Below, piece after piece: positions 32,471-41,308 of a stretch of DNA of 64,000 bases. A program made the translations under genes and the position numbers. This DNA comes from Clostridiales bacterium. Its GTDB lineage: Bacteria > Bacillota > Clostridia > Christensenellales > Aristaeellaceae. The stretch is from positions 3,100,001 through 3,164,000 of the forward strand of contig CP069419.1 in the NCBI GenBank assembly GCA_017569285.1. Reading direction: 5' to 3'. The stretch's first letter is position 1. The number at the start of each line of letters is the position of its first letter. Below the pieces are notes generated by a model. It worked only from the letters and a program-made list of their open reading frames with translations, searched no databases and was not told the origin of the DNA.

Positions 32471-34075
32471 TCAGACCGGCATCAGCAGAGTGGACATTGC
32501 TTTCTTCTGCGATTCCTCCGGCAGTTTCAGCCTGCCGCTGTCCAGAAGGTTCCGGAGACAGCTGTGAATAAAACGCCCGTCCGAATACATGATATACTGC
32601 GCTTCGAATTCACTGGCTTTCCGCATATGCGGAGGGAAGCTGTCCACCATGGCTTTGATATACGGATCCCGCAGCTGGCGGAATTTGTCGGCATTCTTTT
32701 CCCGGATGCGGCGGCCGACAGCCAGAAGGTCATCCCGGAGCTGTTCGTTTTCCAGGATTACAATCTGCCATTCGGCACGGCCTTTATCCGTGATCCGGAC
32801 CAGTCCCCGTTCTGCCAGCCAGGCGTATTCGTCCACGGAGAGTTTCTCCTTCTGTTCCCGGGCATACAGGGCGAGGATTTTTGAAGCGTCATCCTGGATG
32901 CTCATCGCCCGGTCCTGCAGGTTTTCGGACCATTCACTGCCGACCTGCCAGAGCATATGCTTTCCATTTCCGTTCCAGCAGGGACCGAACCACTGATTCA
33001 TGGTGTCATAGTCTTCGGGCATTTCTCCCTTGATATACGCATGGAAAATATTGATTCCTCCGTCTTTCCGGACGGTTGCCGCTTCCTCAAAGGAAACGCT
33101 CTTTTCCATCATGGAGTCTCCTGAACAGGCAGCGATCCATGGAATCAGTGCCCAAAGCAGGAAGTTCCGGTCGTTTTTCCAGGCGCAAGTGAGGGCGGGT
33201 GAGTCCATCAGTCCGCCGGATACCAGTTCATCATACAGCGCACCCGCGAAAAGATCCGCGGCAGCGTTGTACATATCGGTTTCCATCCGCTGGAGTTTGA
33301 TATCCGGCACACTGATCAGCATATCGGCCAGGTATTTCCCGTTCCGTTCCTTCAGGAAACCATATTCCGCCAGGTAGGCAGCCTCGCCGGACACATAGAC
33401 CGGGGAAACGCCCATTTCATCGGCGATCTCATTGACCGTTTTCCAGGAGTCCCGCACACAGAAGCAGATATTCTGGACCAGCGGGCTGCGGAACATATCA
33501 AAGATATCCTTTTCACCAACGCTTCCGTTAATTCCGTATCCGGCAAATTCCACCGGATTGTATTTCAGATCTCCGGGTTCTCTCATTTTCTCCATTCCTT
33601 TCTTCAGCTCTTTCTTCGCTTCGAACAGATGCCATTTTACGGTACCGACAGGGATGCCGAAATCCCGGGCAATCTGTTCCTGTTTCCTGTGATCAATATA
33701 ATAGGCGATTACGATTTTCCGCTGCATTTCGGACAGGTAGGCGATCTCCTTCTTCAGGCGGTCAACCGTTTCCCGGTTATCCTCCGATTCCTCCGCTGAG
33801 AAGGCGGGGACGTCCCCGATCTCCTCCATCGGGATGCCGACCCGGCTGCGGGATGCATCCCGGTAGTAGTTGCAGAGTGTGTTATGCGCCACAGTCCAGA
33901 CGTAACGGTCCATGTCCTCCACATCGTTACGCAGCAGCAGGGTGCGGTATAACCGGAGGAGAATCTCCTGGGAAAGGTCTTCCGCATCTTCTGCAGTACG
34001 GCAGCGTTTGAGCGCAAAGCCGAGCACAGGTTTCAGGTACGGTTCCAGGACTGTTTCCATATCCCTGTTTCCCAT
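32471..34075 (-). CDS. ECF-type sigma factor with a 350-residue C-terminal extension
   Basis: RNA polymerase sigma-70-family factor, 534 residues against about 170-200 for ECF factors. ATG 34075 has AAAGGAGGACTCCC upstream; an ATG 45 bases earlier lacks one. Region 2 is visible as CRTAEDAEDLSQEILLRLYR and YVWTVAHNTLCNYYRDA. Region 4 is LSEMQRKIVIAYYIDHRKQ with the helix-turn-helix IARDFGIPVGTVKWHLFEAKK. After about residue 180 a winged-helix-like stretch follows (WKTVNEIADEMGVSPVYVSGEAAYLAEYGFLK), then a large Trp-rich region that may sense a ligand. No anti-sigma gene is adjacent. Confidence 0.83.
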   Translation of the reverse strand: MGNRDMETVLEPYLKPVLGFALKRCRTAEDAEDLSQEILLRLYRTLLLRNDVEDMDRYVWTVAHNTLCNYYRDASRSRVGIPMEEIGDVPAFSAEESEDNRETVDRLKKEIAYLSEMQRKIVIAYYIDHRKQEQIARDFGIPVGTVKWHLFEAKKELKKGMEKMREPGDLKYNPVEFAGYGINGSVGEKDIFDMFRSPLVQNICFCVRDSWKTVNEIADEMGVSPVYVSGEAAYLAEYGFLKERNGKYLADMLISVPDIKLQRMETDMYNAAADLFAGALYDELVSGGLMDSPALTCAWKNDRNFLLWALIPWIAACSGDSMMEKSVSFEEAATVRKDGGINIFHAYIKGEMPEDYDTMNQWFGPCWNGNGKHMLWQVGSEWSENLQDRAMSIQDDASKILALYAREQKEKLSVDEYAWLAERGLVRITDKGRAEWQIVILENEQLRDDLLAVGRRIREKNADKFRQLRDPYIKAMVDSFPPHMRKASEFEAQYIMYSDGRFIHSCLRNLLDSGRLKLPEESQKKAMSTLLMPV

Positions 34076-34171
34076 GGGAGTCCTCCTTTCCGGCATCCGC
34101 CGTTTTTTGAAAGCTTTCACCTATACAGACACAGCGCGAAGAAAAAGGTTGGGAATTGGAAAAAATTTTTT

Positions 34172-35407
34172 TTACCGGCTGCCGGAAGTCAGCTGCCGCT
34201 CAATCGCGTCAATACGCTGGCTCAGGGTCGGATGGGAGTACTCCAGCTTTACCAGCAGGGGCGAGGGGGCCAGGTCCGCAAAATTCCGGCGGGCCAGCTT
34301 TTTCAGCCCGCTGATGAGATGCTCTCCGTATCCTTCCTTTACAGCTTGGGCATCCGCCCGGTATTCCGCCTTCCGGGAGACATAATTCATAAGCAGCCCG
34401 AAGAGCGGGGCAACCAGCGCAAACTCCACGCTCATAATCAGGATCAGCGCAAAACCATAATTGATATCCGCAAAGCCAAAGGCCCGGAAGATTTCCGGAG
34501 TCCGCAGGGTCAGCCAGGCCAGAACGGCCAGGACCAGCATCTGGACGAAACTGAGGACCTGACGCTTCATGGTATCTTTGTGAAGCCCGTGGCCGAGCTC
34601 ATGGGCAAAGACCGCACAGATCTCATCCGGTGTCATGGATTCCACGAGCGTATCATACAGTACGATGGTTTTCATTTTACCGAAGCCTGCGAAGTAGGCG
34701 TTGGTTTTGGTGGTCCGGCGGGAAGCATCCATGACTTTGATATCCCGGACGGTAAAGCCATGCTTTTCCAGCAGGGCAACCAGCTTATCCCGCAGCTCGC
34801 CATCCTCCAGGGGCGTGAATTTGTTGAAGATCCGGCTGAAAACCGGATACAGGAAGGCAATGCCGAGCATCAGCAGGGTCATCAGCACGGCAAAGGCCAG
34901 GATCAGCCAGTCCCCGAGCCAATGATGGACGCCCATCAGGAGGGCGGCAATGCCGGTGTTGATGAGCAGGTTGATGACAAAATCCTTGATCTGGTCCGCC
35001 CAGAAGGTTTTGGGTGTCGCCTTGTTGAAGCCGTATTTTTCCTCAATGACCATGGTGCTGTGCCAGGAAAAGGGAATCATCACCAGGGAAGCAAGAGAGG
35101 AAAGCAGCATGACAGCGAACAGCTGCAGGAATTTATCCCCCTGCGGGAAAAGCCCGGCAAATGCGGCATATACGTTGAATGCCAGCAGAACCATTTCCAC
35201 AATAAAGGATGCTGTGGATGAAATGATGCCCAGACGGGACTTTTCCGCGTGATAGGCCCGCCATTTCCGGTAGGTTTCCGGATCATACACATCCGCGACA
35301 TTCACCGGAACAGGATTCCGGGCTGACCGCATATGGATGACAGCCAGCGTTATCTGATAAAGATAAATCACAGTAAAAACAATGAGTGCCAATGCTTTGA
35401 AGTCCAT
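34172..35407 (-). CDS. M48-family membrane zinc metalloprotease (Ste24/HtpX-like)
   Basis: Integral membrane protease of the CAAX-protease-1 type. ATG 35407 has GGGAGGAAAGATC upstream; the open frame extends further upstream but that part overlaps infC antisense. HELGH at 269-273 supplies two zinc ligands and the catalytic Glu, and Glu348 in SRKAEYRADA the third ligand. About six helices surround the site, and KVMDASRRTTKTNAYFAGFG is conserved in the family. The C-terminus carries LEYSHPTLSQRIDAIE. Length is 411 residues. Likely role in membrane protein quality control. Confidence 0.93.
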   Translation of the reverse strand: MDFKALALIVFTVIYLYQITLAVIHMRSARNPVPVNVADVYDPETYRKWRAYHAEKSRLGIISSTASFIVEMVLLAFNVYAAFAGLFPQGDKFLQLFAVMLLSSLASLVMIPFSWHSTMVIEEKYGFNKATPKTFWADQIKDFVINLLINTGIAALLMGVHHWLGDWLILAFAVLMTLLMLGIAFLYPVFSRIFNKFTPLEDGELRDKLVALLEKHGFTVRDIKVMDASRRTTKTNAYFAGFGKMKTIVLYDTLVESMTPDEICAVFAHELGHGLHKDTMKRQVLSFVQMLVLAVLAWLTLRTPEIFRAFGFADINYGFALILIMSVEFALVAPLFGLLMNYVSRKAEYRADAQAVKEGYGEHLISGLKKLARRNFADLAPSPLLVKLEYSHPTLSQRIDAIERQLTSGSR

Positions 35408-35532
35408 GATCTTTCCTCCCAAATTTATTGCGGTGCTGTAAACAGTATATTCCGACAATGGCCGGATTAACAGGGTGAAACCTGAAAAATACATATTTGT
35501 ATTTTTTCCTTGCGACGGATTGAAATAAACCG

Positions 35533-35561
35533 TTGACATGGAAAGGGGATTATGGTAGAAT
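35533..35561 (+). promoter_or_regulatory. strong promoter of infC-rpmI-rplT
   Basis: Perfect TTGACA (35533-35538), 17-base spacer, TAGAAT (35556-35561) with TGG before it (extended -10). Confidence 0.88.
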
Positions 35562-35567
35562 CCCATT

Positions 35568-35704
35568 TGTTTGAAGCAGAGGCTTACCCGTCTCTCACCT
35601 TGCGCGGCACAGGCCGCCGGGTAACAGGAATTCCCCGAACGGGGATTGATTTGCTGGCAGAGCGACGGGTTGTTACCCGCCGCTTTTACTATTACAGGAG
35701 GTGC
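35568..35704 (+). ncRNA. L20-type leader with terminator/antiterminator switch
   Basis: The leader of infC contains GCGACGGGT (35662-35670) that pairs with ACCCGCCGC (35675-35683) around TGTT and is followed by TTTTACTATT: an intrinsic terminator before the infC ribosome site. CGGGTAACA (35618-35626) is exactly complementary to TGTTACCCG (35671-35679), which would break that terminator. A CCCC/GGGG hairpin (about 35632-35645) sits between. Firmicutes infC operons have an L20-binding leader; the switch here is my reading. Confidence 0.75.
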
Positions 35705-36286
35705 ATGGACATCGCAACCGAACTGATGATCAATGAGGAAATCCGCGACAGAGAGGTTCGCCTGATCGACGAGAACGGCGAGCAGCTCGGAGTCATGCCC
35801 ACGCAGCAGGCGCTGCAGCTGGCGGAGGAGAGAGGCTATGACCTGGCCAAGATCCAGCCGTCCGCGGTACCGCCGGTATGCAAGCTGCTGGATTATGACA
35901 AGTACCGCTATGAGCAATCCAAGCGGGAACGGGAGAACCGCAAGAATCAGCGCGTTGTCGACATCAAGGAAGTGCAGTTGTCTGCCACCATCGAAGAAAA
36001 CGATGTGAACACCAAGGCAAAGATGGCATTCCGCTTCCTCGAGAACGGCGACAAGGTTAAGGTTTCCATCCGCTTCCGCGGCCGCCAGATCACGCACAGC
36101 GAAATCGGCATGAAGGTTATGCTGGACTTTGCTGAGCGCTGCAAGGACGTCAGTATGGTGGAACGCCGCCCGCTGCTGGATGGCCGCAACATGATCATGA
36201 TCCTGGCTCCCAAAGCCGTGAAGGCATCTTTCGCCGAAAGAAAGGCGAAGAGGGAGAATGCAGCCTCGAAAGAGACGCAGGAATAA
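35705..36286 (+). CDS. infC: translation initiation factor IF-3
   Basis: Binds the 30S subunit and monitors start-codon selection. ATG 35705 is chosen because AGGAGGTGC is directly upstream and MDIATELMINEEIRDREVRLI aligns with family starts; the longer open frame covers the leader. Domains: N-terminal (LIDENGEQLGVMPTQQAL), Arg/Lys-rich linker helix (YEQSKRERENRKNQ), C-terminal (VKVSIRFRGRQITHSEIG). Length is 193 residues. First gene of the operon. Confidence 0.98.
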   Translation: MDIATELMINEEIRDREVRLIDENGEQLGVMPTQQALQLAEERGYDLAKIQPSAVPPVCKLLDYDKYRYEQSKRERENRKNQRVVDIKEVQLSATIEENDVNTKAKMAFRFLENGDKVKVSIRFRGRQITHSEIGMKVMLDFAERCKDVSMVERRPLLDGRNMIMILAPKAVKASFAERKAKRENAASKETQE

Positions 36287-36310
36287 CCGCACTGGAAGGA
36301 GGACATCAAC

Positions 36311-36511
36311 ATGCCTAAACAGAAATCCCACCGCGGAGCTGCCAAGCGCTTCTCATTTACCAAGTCCGGTATTGTCAAGCATAAGCAGATGAACGCCAAT
36401 CATCAGGTTCACCTGAAGACCACCAAACGTACCCGTCACCTGCGGAATACCGGCATTGTGGACAATGCCGCAGAAGCCCGCACGATTCATAAGCTGCTGC
36501 CTTATAAGTAA
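36311..36511 (+). CDS. rpmI: 50S ribosomal protein L35
   Basis: Small basic ribosomal protein of 66 residues. [20 protein letters not shown] and the C-terminal TIHKLLPYK are diagnostic. AAGGAGGACATCAAC precedes the start. It lies between infC and rplT. Confidence 0.98.
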   Translation: MPKQKSHRGAAKRFSFTKSGIVKHKQMNANHQVHLKTTKRTRHLRNTGIVDNAAEARTIHKLLPYK

Positions 36512-36540
36512 GCCCAAAACCGGCAAGGAGGAGAAAAAGC

Positions 36541-36888
36541 ATGGCACGCATTAAGAGGGCCGTCAGCGCCCATAAGAGCCGCCGTAAGGTCATGAAGCTG
36601 GCGAAGGGTTACTGGGGAGCAAAATCCAAGCAGTACCGCGCCGCGAAAGAACAGGTTGCCCGCAGCCTGCGTTACGCATTCGTCGGACGGAAACTCCGCA
36701 AGCGTGAGTTCCGCCGTCTGTGGATCACCCGTATCAACGCTGCTGCCCGGCTGAACGGAATGAGCTATTCCACGTTCATCGCCGGACTGAAGAAGCAGAA
36801 CATCGAAGTCAACCGCAAGATGCTGGCTGACCTGGCCGTCAACGACGCCGCCGGTTTCGCCAAGCTGGTTGAGATCGCGAAGCAGTAA
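36541..36888 (+). CDS. rplT: 50S ribosomal protein L20
   Basis: Assembly protein of the large subunit and likely autoregulator of the operon via the leader. [44 protein letters not shown] and [18 protein letters not shown] are typical. Length is 115 residues. AAGGAGGAG precedes the start. A terminator follows. Confidence 0.99.
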   Translation: MARIKRAVSAHKSRRKVMKLAKGYWGAKSKQYRAAKEQVARSLRYAFVGRKLRKREFRRLWITRINAAARLNGMSYSTFIAGLKKQNIEVNRKMLADLAVNDAAGFAKLVEIAKQ

Positions 36889-36903
36889 AGAGCGATACGG
36901 CAT

Positions 36904-36955
36904 AAAAGACCGGAAGAGCAGGGATGTTTCCCTCGAAGCCGGTCTTTTCTTTTGC
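36904..36955 (+). terminator. terminator of infC-rpmI-rplT
   Basis: AAAAGACCGG (36904-36913) pairs with CCGGTCTTTT (36939-36948); an inner AGGGA/TCCCT stem extends it. TTTTCTTTT follows. Confidence 0.88.
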
Positions 36956-37007
36956 CTTTTTTGCGGGGGAAACGGAAAACCTTCTGCCCCTGCAGCCCCG
37001 GATATGG

Positions 37008-37013
37008 TATAAT
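37008..37013 (+). promoter_or_regulatory. extended -10 box for the esterase gene
   Basis: TATAAT preceded by TGG. No good -35 is seen 17 bases upstream, which an extended -10 may tolerate. Confidence 0.5.
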
Positions 37014-37048
37014 ATGCGGCGGAGAATAAAACAGGAGGACAGGAGAAC

Positions 37049-37981
37049 ATGAGACGCTGGATATCCCTGCTGCTGGTACTGCTGATGATGGGCGGGCTGG
37101 TGACCGCCGCTGCCGAGGAGACGAAAGACATGAAAAACTTTGTATTTGAGGATGAAATCCCCGCGGAACTGACCCGTGCGCCCAAACAGAAAGGCGGCAC
37201 CGTGACCAAGTTTGCCTATCCTTCAAAGGATTATACCAACGATCAGGCGGAAATAACAAAGTTTGCGGCCCTGTACCTGCCGCCGGACTATTCGGAGGAC
37301 AACCGGTATGACCTGCTGGTGCTGTGCCACGGAATCGGCGGGACGGAACTGGAATGGGGATTCATGAATGCTTACAGCATCGGCCGGAATGTACTGGACA
37401 ACCTGATCCTGAAGGGGATCATTCCCCCGATGATCGTCGTGATGCCGAACGGCCGGTCCACCGCCAAAGCCTACAACACCAGCTTTGACAATATGGGAAG
37501 TTTCTACGTATTCGGCCAGGAACTGCGGAACGACCTCCTGCCCTATGTGGACGTCCATTACGCGACTTACGGACATGATACCCAGGATGACCTGACCGCA
37601 TCCCGCAATCACCGCGCGATGGCCGGCCTGAGCATGGGCGGTATGCAGACGATCAACATCGGGCTGTGTGAATGCCTGGACCTGTTTTCCATGTTCGGCG
37701 CGTTTTCCGCTGCACCCACCAGCAATCCGGCGGCTACGGTGGCACAGAAGCTGAAGGATTTCCCGGATTACCCGGTCCGCTACTTCTACAGCGTATGCGG
37801 CACGGAAGACGGTACCGCGTACGGCGCTGCGTCCGCTGCGGCCAAGGAACTGCCGAAGCATACCGACCGCCTGACAGAAGAAAACTGGCACTGGCAGGAA
37901 CGTTCCGGCGGACACGACTTCGCCATCTGGAACCTGGGACTGTACAACTTCGCCCGGGTGATGGGAGAACTGCACGAATAA
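37049..37981 (+). CDS. secreted alpha/beta-hydrolase esterase (feruloyl-esterase-like, CE1 type)
   Basis: Extracellular serine esterase, 310 residues. A signal peptide covers about 1-22. LYLPPDYSEDNRYDLLVLCHGIGG is the esterase-D-type oxyanion region. The nucleophile is Ser195 in GLSMGGMQ, with the likely acid Asp254 in CGTEDG and the base His289 in SGGHDFAIW. Such enzymes often release ferulate from xylan, which would fit a plant-fibre habitat, but the substrate is not shown. AGGAGGACAGGAGAAC precedes the start. Confidence 0.85.
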   Translation: MRRWISLLLVLLMMGGLVTAAAEETKDMKNFVFEDEIPAELTRAPKQKGGTVTKFAYPSKDYTNDQAEITKFAALYLPPDYSEDNRYDLLVLCHGIGGTELEWGFMNAYSIGRNVLDNLILKGIIPPMIVVMPNGRSTAKAYNTSFDNMGSFYVFGQELRNDLLPYVDVHYATYGHDTQDDLTASRNHRAMAGLSMGGMQTINIGLCECLDLFSMFGAFSAAPTSNPAATVAQKLKDFPDYPVRYFYSVCGTEDGTAYGAASAAAKELPKHTDRLTEENWHWQERSGGHDFAIWNLGLYNFARVMGELHE

Positions 37982-38072
37982 AAAAACCGGTCTGAAGCGG
38001 GAACTATTTCCCCGGATGAAACGTCATACTGACAGAGGGGTGAAAAACACCCCCGGAAGGAGGAAATAACCC

Positions 38073-38774
38073 ATGCGTAAACTGACTGCTTTGATTCTGG
38101 CCCTGATGGTGCTGGCGGCAAGCGCCGCGGCCCTGGCGGATACGGAGATTACAGTTTCCGGAGAAGGAAACATCCTGGTGTCGGCAGATACCGCTGTGGT
38201 GAACATCGGCGTGAATATCCGCGACAAGAACGCGCTGAAAGCGCAGCAGCACGCGAATGAAGTGATTGCCGCGGTGCGGAAAACCCTGACGGAGAACGGG
38301 ATTGCCGCAGAGGACATCAACACCGGATATGTGGAGCTGTTTACCATCTATGATTATGACTACAGCTCCGGTTCAGACGCGGTGAGCATGTACACGGCAA
38401 ATTCCATGCTGGCAATCCAGCTGAAGGACATGACCCAGGTGGGCAAGGTGATTGACCTGGCATTCGGCGCAGGCGCGAATTCACTGAATGGCGTTTCTTT
38501 CTCCGCTTCCGATACGGACGCGGCCCGGAAGGAAGCACTGAAGGCAGCCGTGGAGCAGGCCCGTGTTAAGGCGGAAGTGCTGGCGGAAGCGGCCGGCCTG
38601 AAGATTACCGGGATCGAAGCCATCAACGAAGGCGGGACCTACAGCTTTGACAGCGGCCTGAACAATTTCCGCTCCAAGGGGATGGCGGATGAAGCCGCTG
38701 TGGCAGAGACTGTGGTGCAGGCCGCGAAGATCCAGGTCAACTCCACGGTGAACATCACCTTCAAGGCGGAATAA
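38073..38774 (+). CDS. secreted SIMPL-domain (DUF541) protein
   Basis: Signal peptide about 1-22 (ending ALA before DTE). The SIMPL pattern is clear: ITVSGEGNILVSADTAVVNIGV at the start, NIRDKNALKAQQHANEVIAAV, and the late QARVKAEVLAEAAGLKITGIEAINEGG. Length is 233 residues. Family members are oxidative-stress or signalling-linked surface proteins; the molecular role is unclear. GGAAGGAGGAAATAACCC precedes the start. Confidence 0.9.
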   Translation: MRKLTALILALMVLAASAAALADTEITVSGEGNILVSADTAVVNIGVNIRDKNALKAQQHANEVIAAVRKTLTENGIAAEDINTGYVELFTIYDYDYSSGSDAVSMYTANSMLAIQLKDMTQVGKVIDLAFGAGANSLNGVSFSASDTDAARKEALKAAVEQARVKAEVLAEAAGLKITGIEAINEGGTYSFDSGLNNFRSKGMADEAAVAETVVQAAKIQVNSTVNITFKAE

Positions 38775-38792
38775 GAACCCAATGGCCATACA

Positions 38793-38822
38793 AAACAGGA
38801 AGCCAAACGGCTTCCTGTTTTT
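38793..38822. terminator. bidirectional terminator between the SIMPL gene and deoC
   Basis: AAACAGGAAGCC (38793-38804) pairs with GGCTTCCTGTTT (38809-38820) around AAAC, with T-runs on both strands for the convergent genes. Confidence 0.93.
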
Positions 38823-38868
38823 TGCGGCAGTCTGCGATAACCGCGGGATTTCCAGCTTCAGGGAGGAA

Positions 38869-39549
38869 TCAGCCTTCCTGCTCCTTCAGCTCGGAGATGA
38901 TCTTCATTCCGGCGGAAACACCCAGGCGGGATGCTCCCGCATCCAGCATGGCTTTTGCTTCCGCCCAGCTGCGGATGCCGCCGGATGCCTTGACGCATAC
39001 ATCCGGTCCGCAGTTGGCGTGCATCAGTTCCACATGGGCGGCGGTGGCACCGCCGGTGCCGAAACCCGTGCTCGTTTTGATGAAGTCCGGCTTTACGCGG
39101 GAGGCGATCTTTGCCGCCTCGGCGATTTCCTCATCGGCGAGGTAGCAGGTTTCGAAAATCACCTTGACCGCGGTACCGGTTTTCCGGGCAACGGCAGTGA
39201 GAGCGGCCATCTCTTCCTCAATATAGGCGTAGTCATGCTCCTTCAGCTTTCCGACATTCAGGACATAGTCAAATTCCTGGCAGCCGTCCGCCACGGCATT
39301 CTCCGCTTCGTTCACCTTTTCCGCAATGGTGGTCTGCCCCAGGGGGAAGGAGATCACCGTACAGGTCAGCACCCCGGTGCCGGCCAGCTGTTCCCGGCAA
39401 AATTTCACAAACACGGGATTGACACAGACGGACTTGAAGCCGTTGGCAGCGGCTTCCGCGCACAGCTTCCGGATATCTTCCGTAGACGCGAACGCTTTCA
39501 GATTGGTATGATCCACCATACCGGCGACCTGCGTGGCAGTATATTTCAT
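38869..39549 (-). CDS. deoC: deoxyribose-phosphate aldolase
   Basis: Cleaves 2-deoxyribose-5-phosphate to glyceraldehyde-3-phosphate and acetaldehyde. VDHTNLKAFASTEDI begins the barrel. The Schiff-base lysine is Lys158 in DFIKTSTGFG, with Asp94 in EFDYVLN and Lys187 in VCVKASGGIR as relay residues. Length is 226 residues. It stands alone with its own promoter and terminator; no other deo gene is near. Confidence 0.96.
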   Translation of the reverse strand: MKYTATQVAGMVDHTNLKAFASTEDIRKLCAEAAANGFKSVCVNPVFVKFCREQLAGTGVLTCTVISFPLGQTTIAEKVNEAENAVADGCQEFDYVLNVGKLKEHDYAYIEEEMAALTAVARKTGTAVKVIFETCYLADEEIAEAAKIASRVKPDFIKTSTGFGTGGATAAHVELMHANCGPDVCVKASGGIRSWAEAKAMLDAGASRLGVSAGMKIISELKEQEG

Positions 39550-39603
39550 AAATCATTCCTCCAGATATGAGATTGTATTCGGGATTCCGGGTCCCTTTAT
39601 AAA

Positions 39604-39633
39604 ATTATACAGTCAACTGGAGATGAAATGCAA
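39604..39633 (-). promoter_or_regulatory. promoter of deoC
   Basis: On the minus strand TTGCAT (39633-39628) and a perfect TATAAT (39609-39604), 18 bases apart. Confidence 0.6.
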
Positions 39634-39676
39634 GAGATTTCAGACTGTATCCGGGATGCAGCTGAAAGAAAAACGC

Positions 39677-39706
39677 TTGACATGGAGCCAGCTTTAACCG
39701 TTATAC
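39677..39706 (+). promoter_or_regulatory. promoter of the GH113-like gene
   Basis: Perfect TTGACA (39677-39682) with TTATAC at 39701-39706, 18-base spacer. Confidence 0.6.
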
Positions 39707-39766
39707 TTGATGCAGGTCCGAAAGGACCGGAAAAACGGACGTCCGGAAGGACAGGGGAGAATCATA

Positions 39767-40702
39767 ATGGATTTCCTGAATGCTTACACATTCGGCTTCT
39801 GCGAAAAACGCGGGTTTACAGAACGGGAAGGCTGGAAGGATTCGCTGGAGAAGATGGCCCGGTCCACCGGCTGCAATGCGGTGATCCTGCCCGTTGTTGC
39901 CTGGCAGGACCACACCTATTCCACCCGGATTGATACGGATACCCCGGACGTGATTTCCGAAGAGGATGTACGGCGTGTATGCGAACACGCACGCGCCCTG
40001 GGCCTGAAAATCATCATCAAGGCCATGGTCAACTGCCGGGACGGATACTGGCGGGCATATATCCATTTCTTTGACCATGAAGTGGAGGGAGAAGCCCGCT
40101 GGAGCGACTGGTTCCGGCCATGGACCAAGTTTGTCTGCAAGGCAGCGGATATGGCGCGGGAAAACAATGCCGATATGTTCTGCGCCGGATGTGAGATGGT
40201 CGGCACCAACCACCGGGAGGCGGAATGGCGGCAGCTGCTGGCAGAAGTGCGGAAGCACTACAGCGGCCCGGTGACGTACAACTGCGACAAATACCAGGAG
40301 GATCCAATCACCTGGTGGGACGCGGTCGACGTCATCTCTTCCTCCGGGTATTATCCGATCGACCGGCTGGACGACAACATGGAGCGGATCCGGAAAGTAG
40401 CAGAAAAGTTCGGCAAGCCGTTCATGTTTATGGAGTGCGGATGCCCCGCGCGCAACGGAAGCGAATACCGGCCGAACGACTGGGCATTTGGCGGGGAGAC
40501 TGATCCGGAAGCCCAGAACAAATGGTACCGGGCGTTCACCGAAGCGCTGAGACGGCATCCGTTTGTCCGCGGCACCGGCTGGTGGGACTGGCCGGGAAGC
40601 CGGCTATATCCGGAAGAGGCCGGGAAGAACCATAACGGATACTGTACCTGGGGAAAACCGGCCAATGAAATCCTCAGGGCATTTTCGAAAGTTTGCCGGT
40701 AA
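39767..40702 (+). CDS. glycoside hydrolase, GH113-like
   Basis: Predicted intracellular TIM-barrel glycosidase (GH113 members are beta-mannanases). ATG 39767 has CAGGGGAGAATCATA upstream; an ATG 60 bases earlier has no site. There is no signal peptide. CNAVILPVVAWQDHTYST is the family opening. The likely acid/base is Glu143 in CAGCEMVGTN and the likely nucleophile Glu223 in FMFMECGCPA. DVISSSGYYPI and GTGWWDWPG follow. Length is 311 residues. It would act on imported oligosaccharides. A terminator follows. Confidence 0.8.
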   Translation: MDFLNAYTFGFCEKRGFTEREGWKDSLEKMARSTGCNAVILPVVAWQDHTYSTRIDTDTPDVISEEDVRRVCEHARALGLKIIIKAMVNCRDGYWRAYIHFFDHEVEGEARWSDWFRPWTKFVCKAADMARENNADMFCAGCEMVGTNHREAEWRQLLAEVRKHYSGPVTYNCDKYQEDPITWWDAVDVISSSGYYPIDRLDDNMERIRKVAEKFGKPFMFMECGCPARNGSEYRPNDWAFGGETDPEAQNKWYRAFTEALRRHPFVRGTGWWDWPGSRLYPEEAGKNHNGYCTWGKPANEILRAFSKVCR

Positions 40703-40744
40703 GGCATAGATGATACAACAAGGGGAAAACAAGGAAGTCCATCC

Positions 40745-40766
40745 AATGCGCGAAAGCGCATTTTTT
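40745..40766 (+). terminator. terminator after the GH113-like gene
   Basis: AATGCGC (40745-40751), GAAA tetraloop, GCGCATT (40756-40762), then TTTT. Confidence 0.93.
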
Positions 40767-40819
40767 CTGTAACGTTTTCTGTTCCAATGCAACTAACTGT
40801 GCGAAAGGAGGTGATGAGG

Positions 40820-41308
40820 GTGCCGGATTCCGAAACAGTATACCTGCAATACAGGGATATGGTATACGGATATCTGTTCAGGCAGTGCCAGAGCCATGAC
40901 CTTGCGGAAGAGCTCACGCAGGAGACATTTTACCAGGCGCTGAAAAAGTGGAACGCGTTCCGGGGACAAAGCGACATCGGTACATGGCTGTGCTCGATTG
41001 CCCGGAACCAGTATTACCAGGTACTCCGGAAGAAAAAGGAGCTGCCTGCGGAGAATCCGGATCGGGAATCCGCACCGGACTTTGCGGAGATGGTGATCAA
41101 CCGCGGTATCGCAATCGACGCATATAAAGCCCTTCATCACCTGCCGGAGCCCTACCGGGAAGTGTTTTCCCTGCGCACCTTCAGCGATCTCAATTACCGG
41201 GAAATATCCGAGGTTTTCGGCAAAACGGAAAGCTGGGCGCGGGTGACCTGCTACAGGGCAAAGCAGATGCTGCAGGAAGAACTGAAAGGAGCGGAAACGC
41301 ATGAATAA
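40820..41308 (+). CDS. ECF RNA polymerase sigma factor
   Basis: Extracytoplasmic-function sigma factor. GTG 40820 is best placed, 8 bases after AAAGGAGG; ATG 40814 is only 2 bases from it. Region 2: MVYGYLFRQCQSHDLAEELT, QETFYQALKKWNAFRG and IGTWLCSIARNQYYQVLR. Region 4: LPEPYREVFSLRTFSDLNY then REISEVFGKTESWARVTCYRAK. Length is 162 residues. The stop overlaps the anti-sigma gene by 8 bases, so the two are coupled. Confidence 0.93.
   Translation: MPDSETVYLQYRDMVYGYLFRQCQSHDLAEELTQETFYQALKKWNAFRGQSDIGTWLCSIARNQYYQVLRKKKELPAENPDRESAPDFAEMVINRGIAIDAYKALHHLPEPYREVFSLRTFSDLNYREISEVFGKTESWARVTCYRAKQMLQEELKGAETHE

Noticed and set aside
32083-32571. Plus-strand open frame between pfkA and the sigma factor
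   Set aside because: It starts in the pfkA terminator and lies opposite a small membrane protein with a proper ribosome site.
35408-36331. Upstream extension of the M48 protease frame
   Set aside because: It runs antisense to infC and its leader; ATG 35407 has the ribosome site and begins the first membrane helix.
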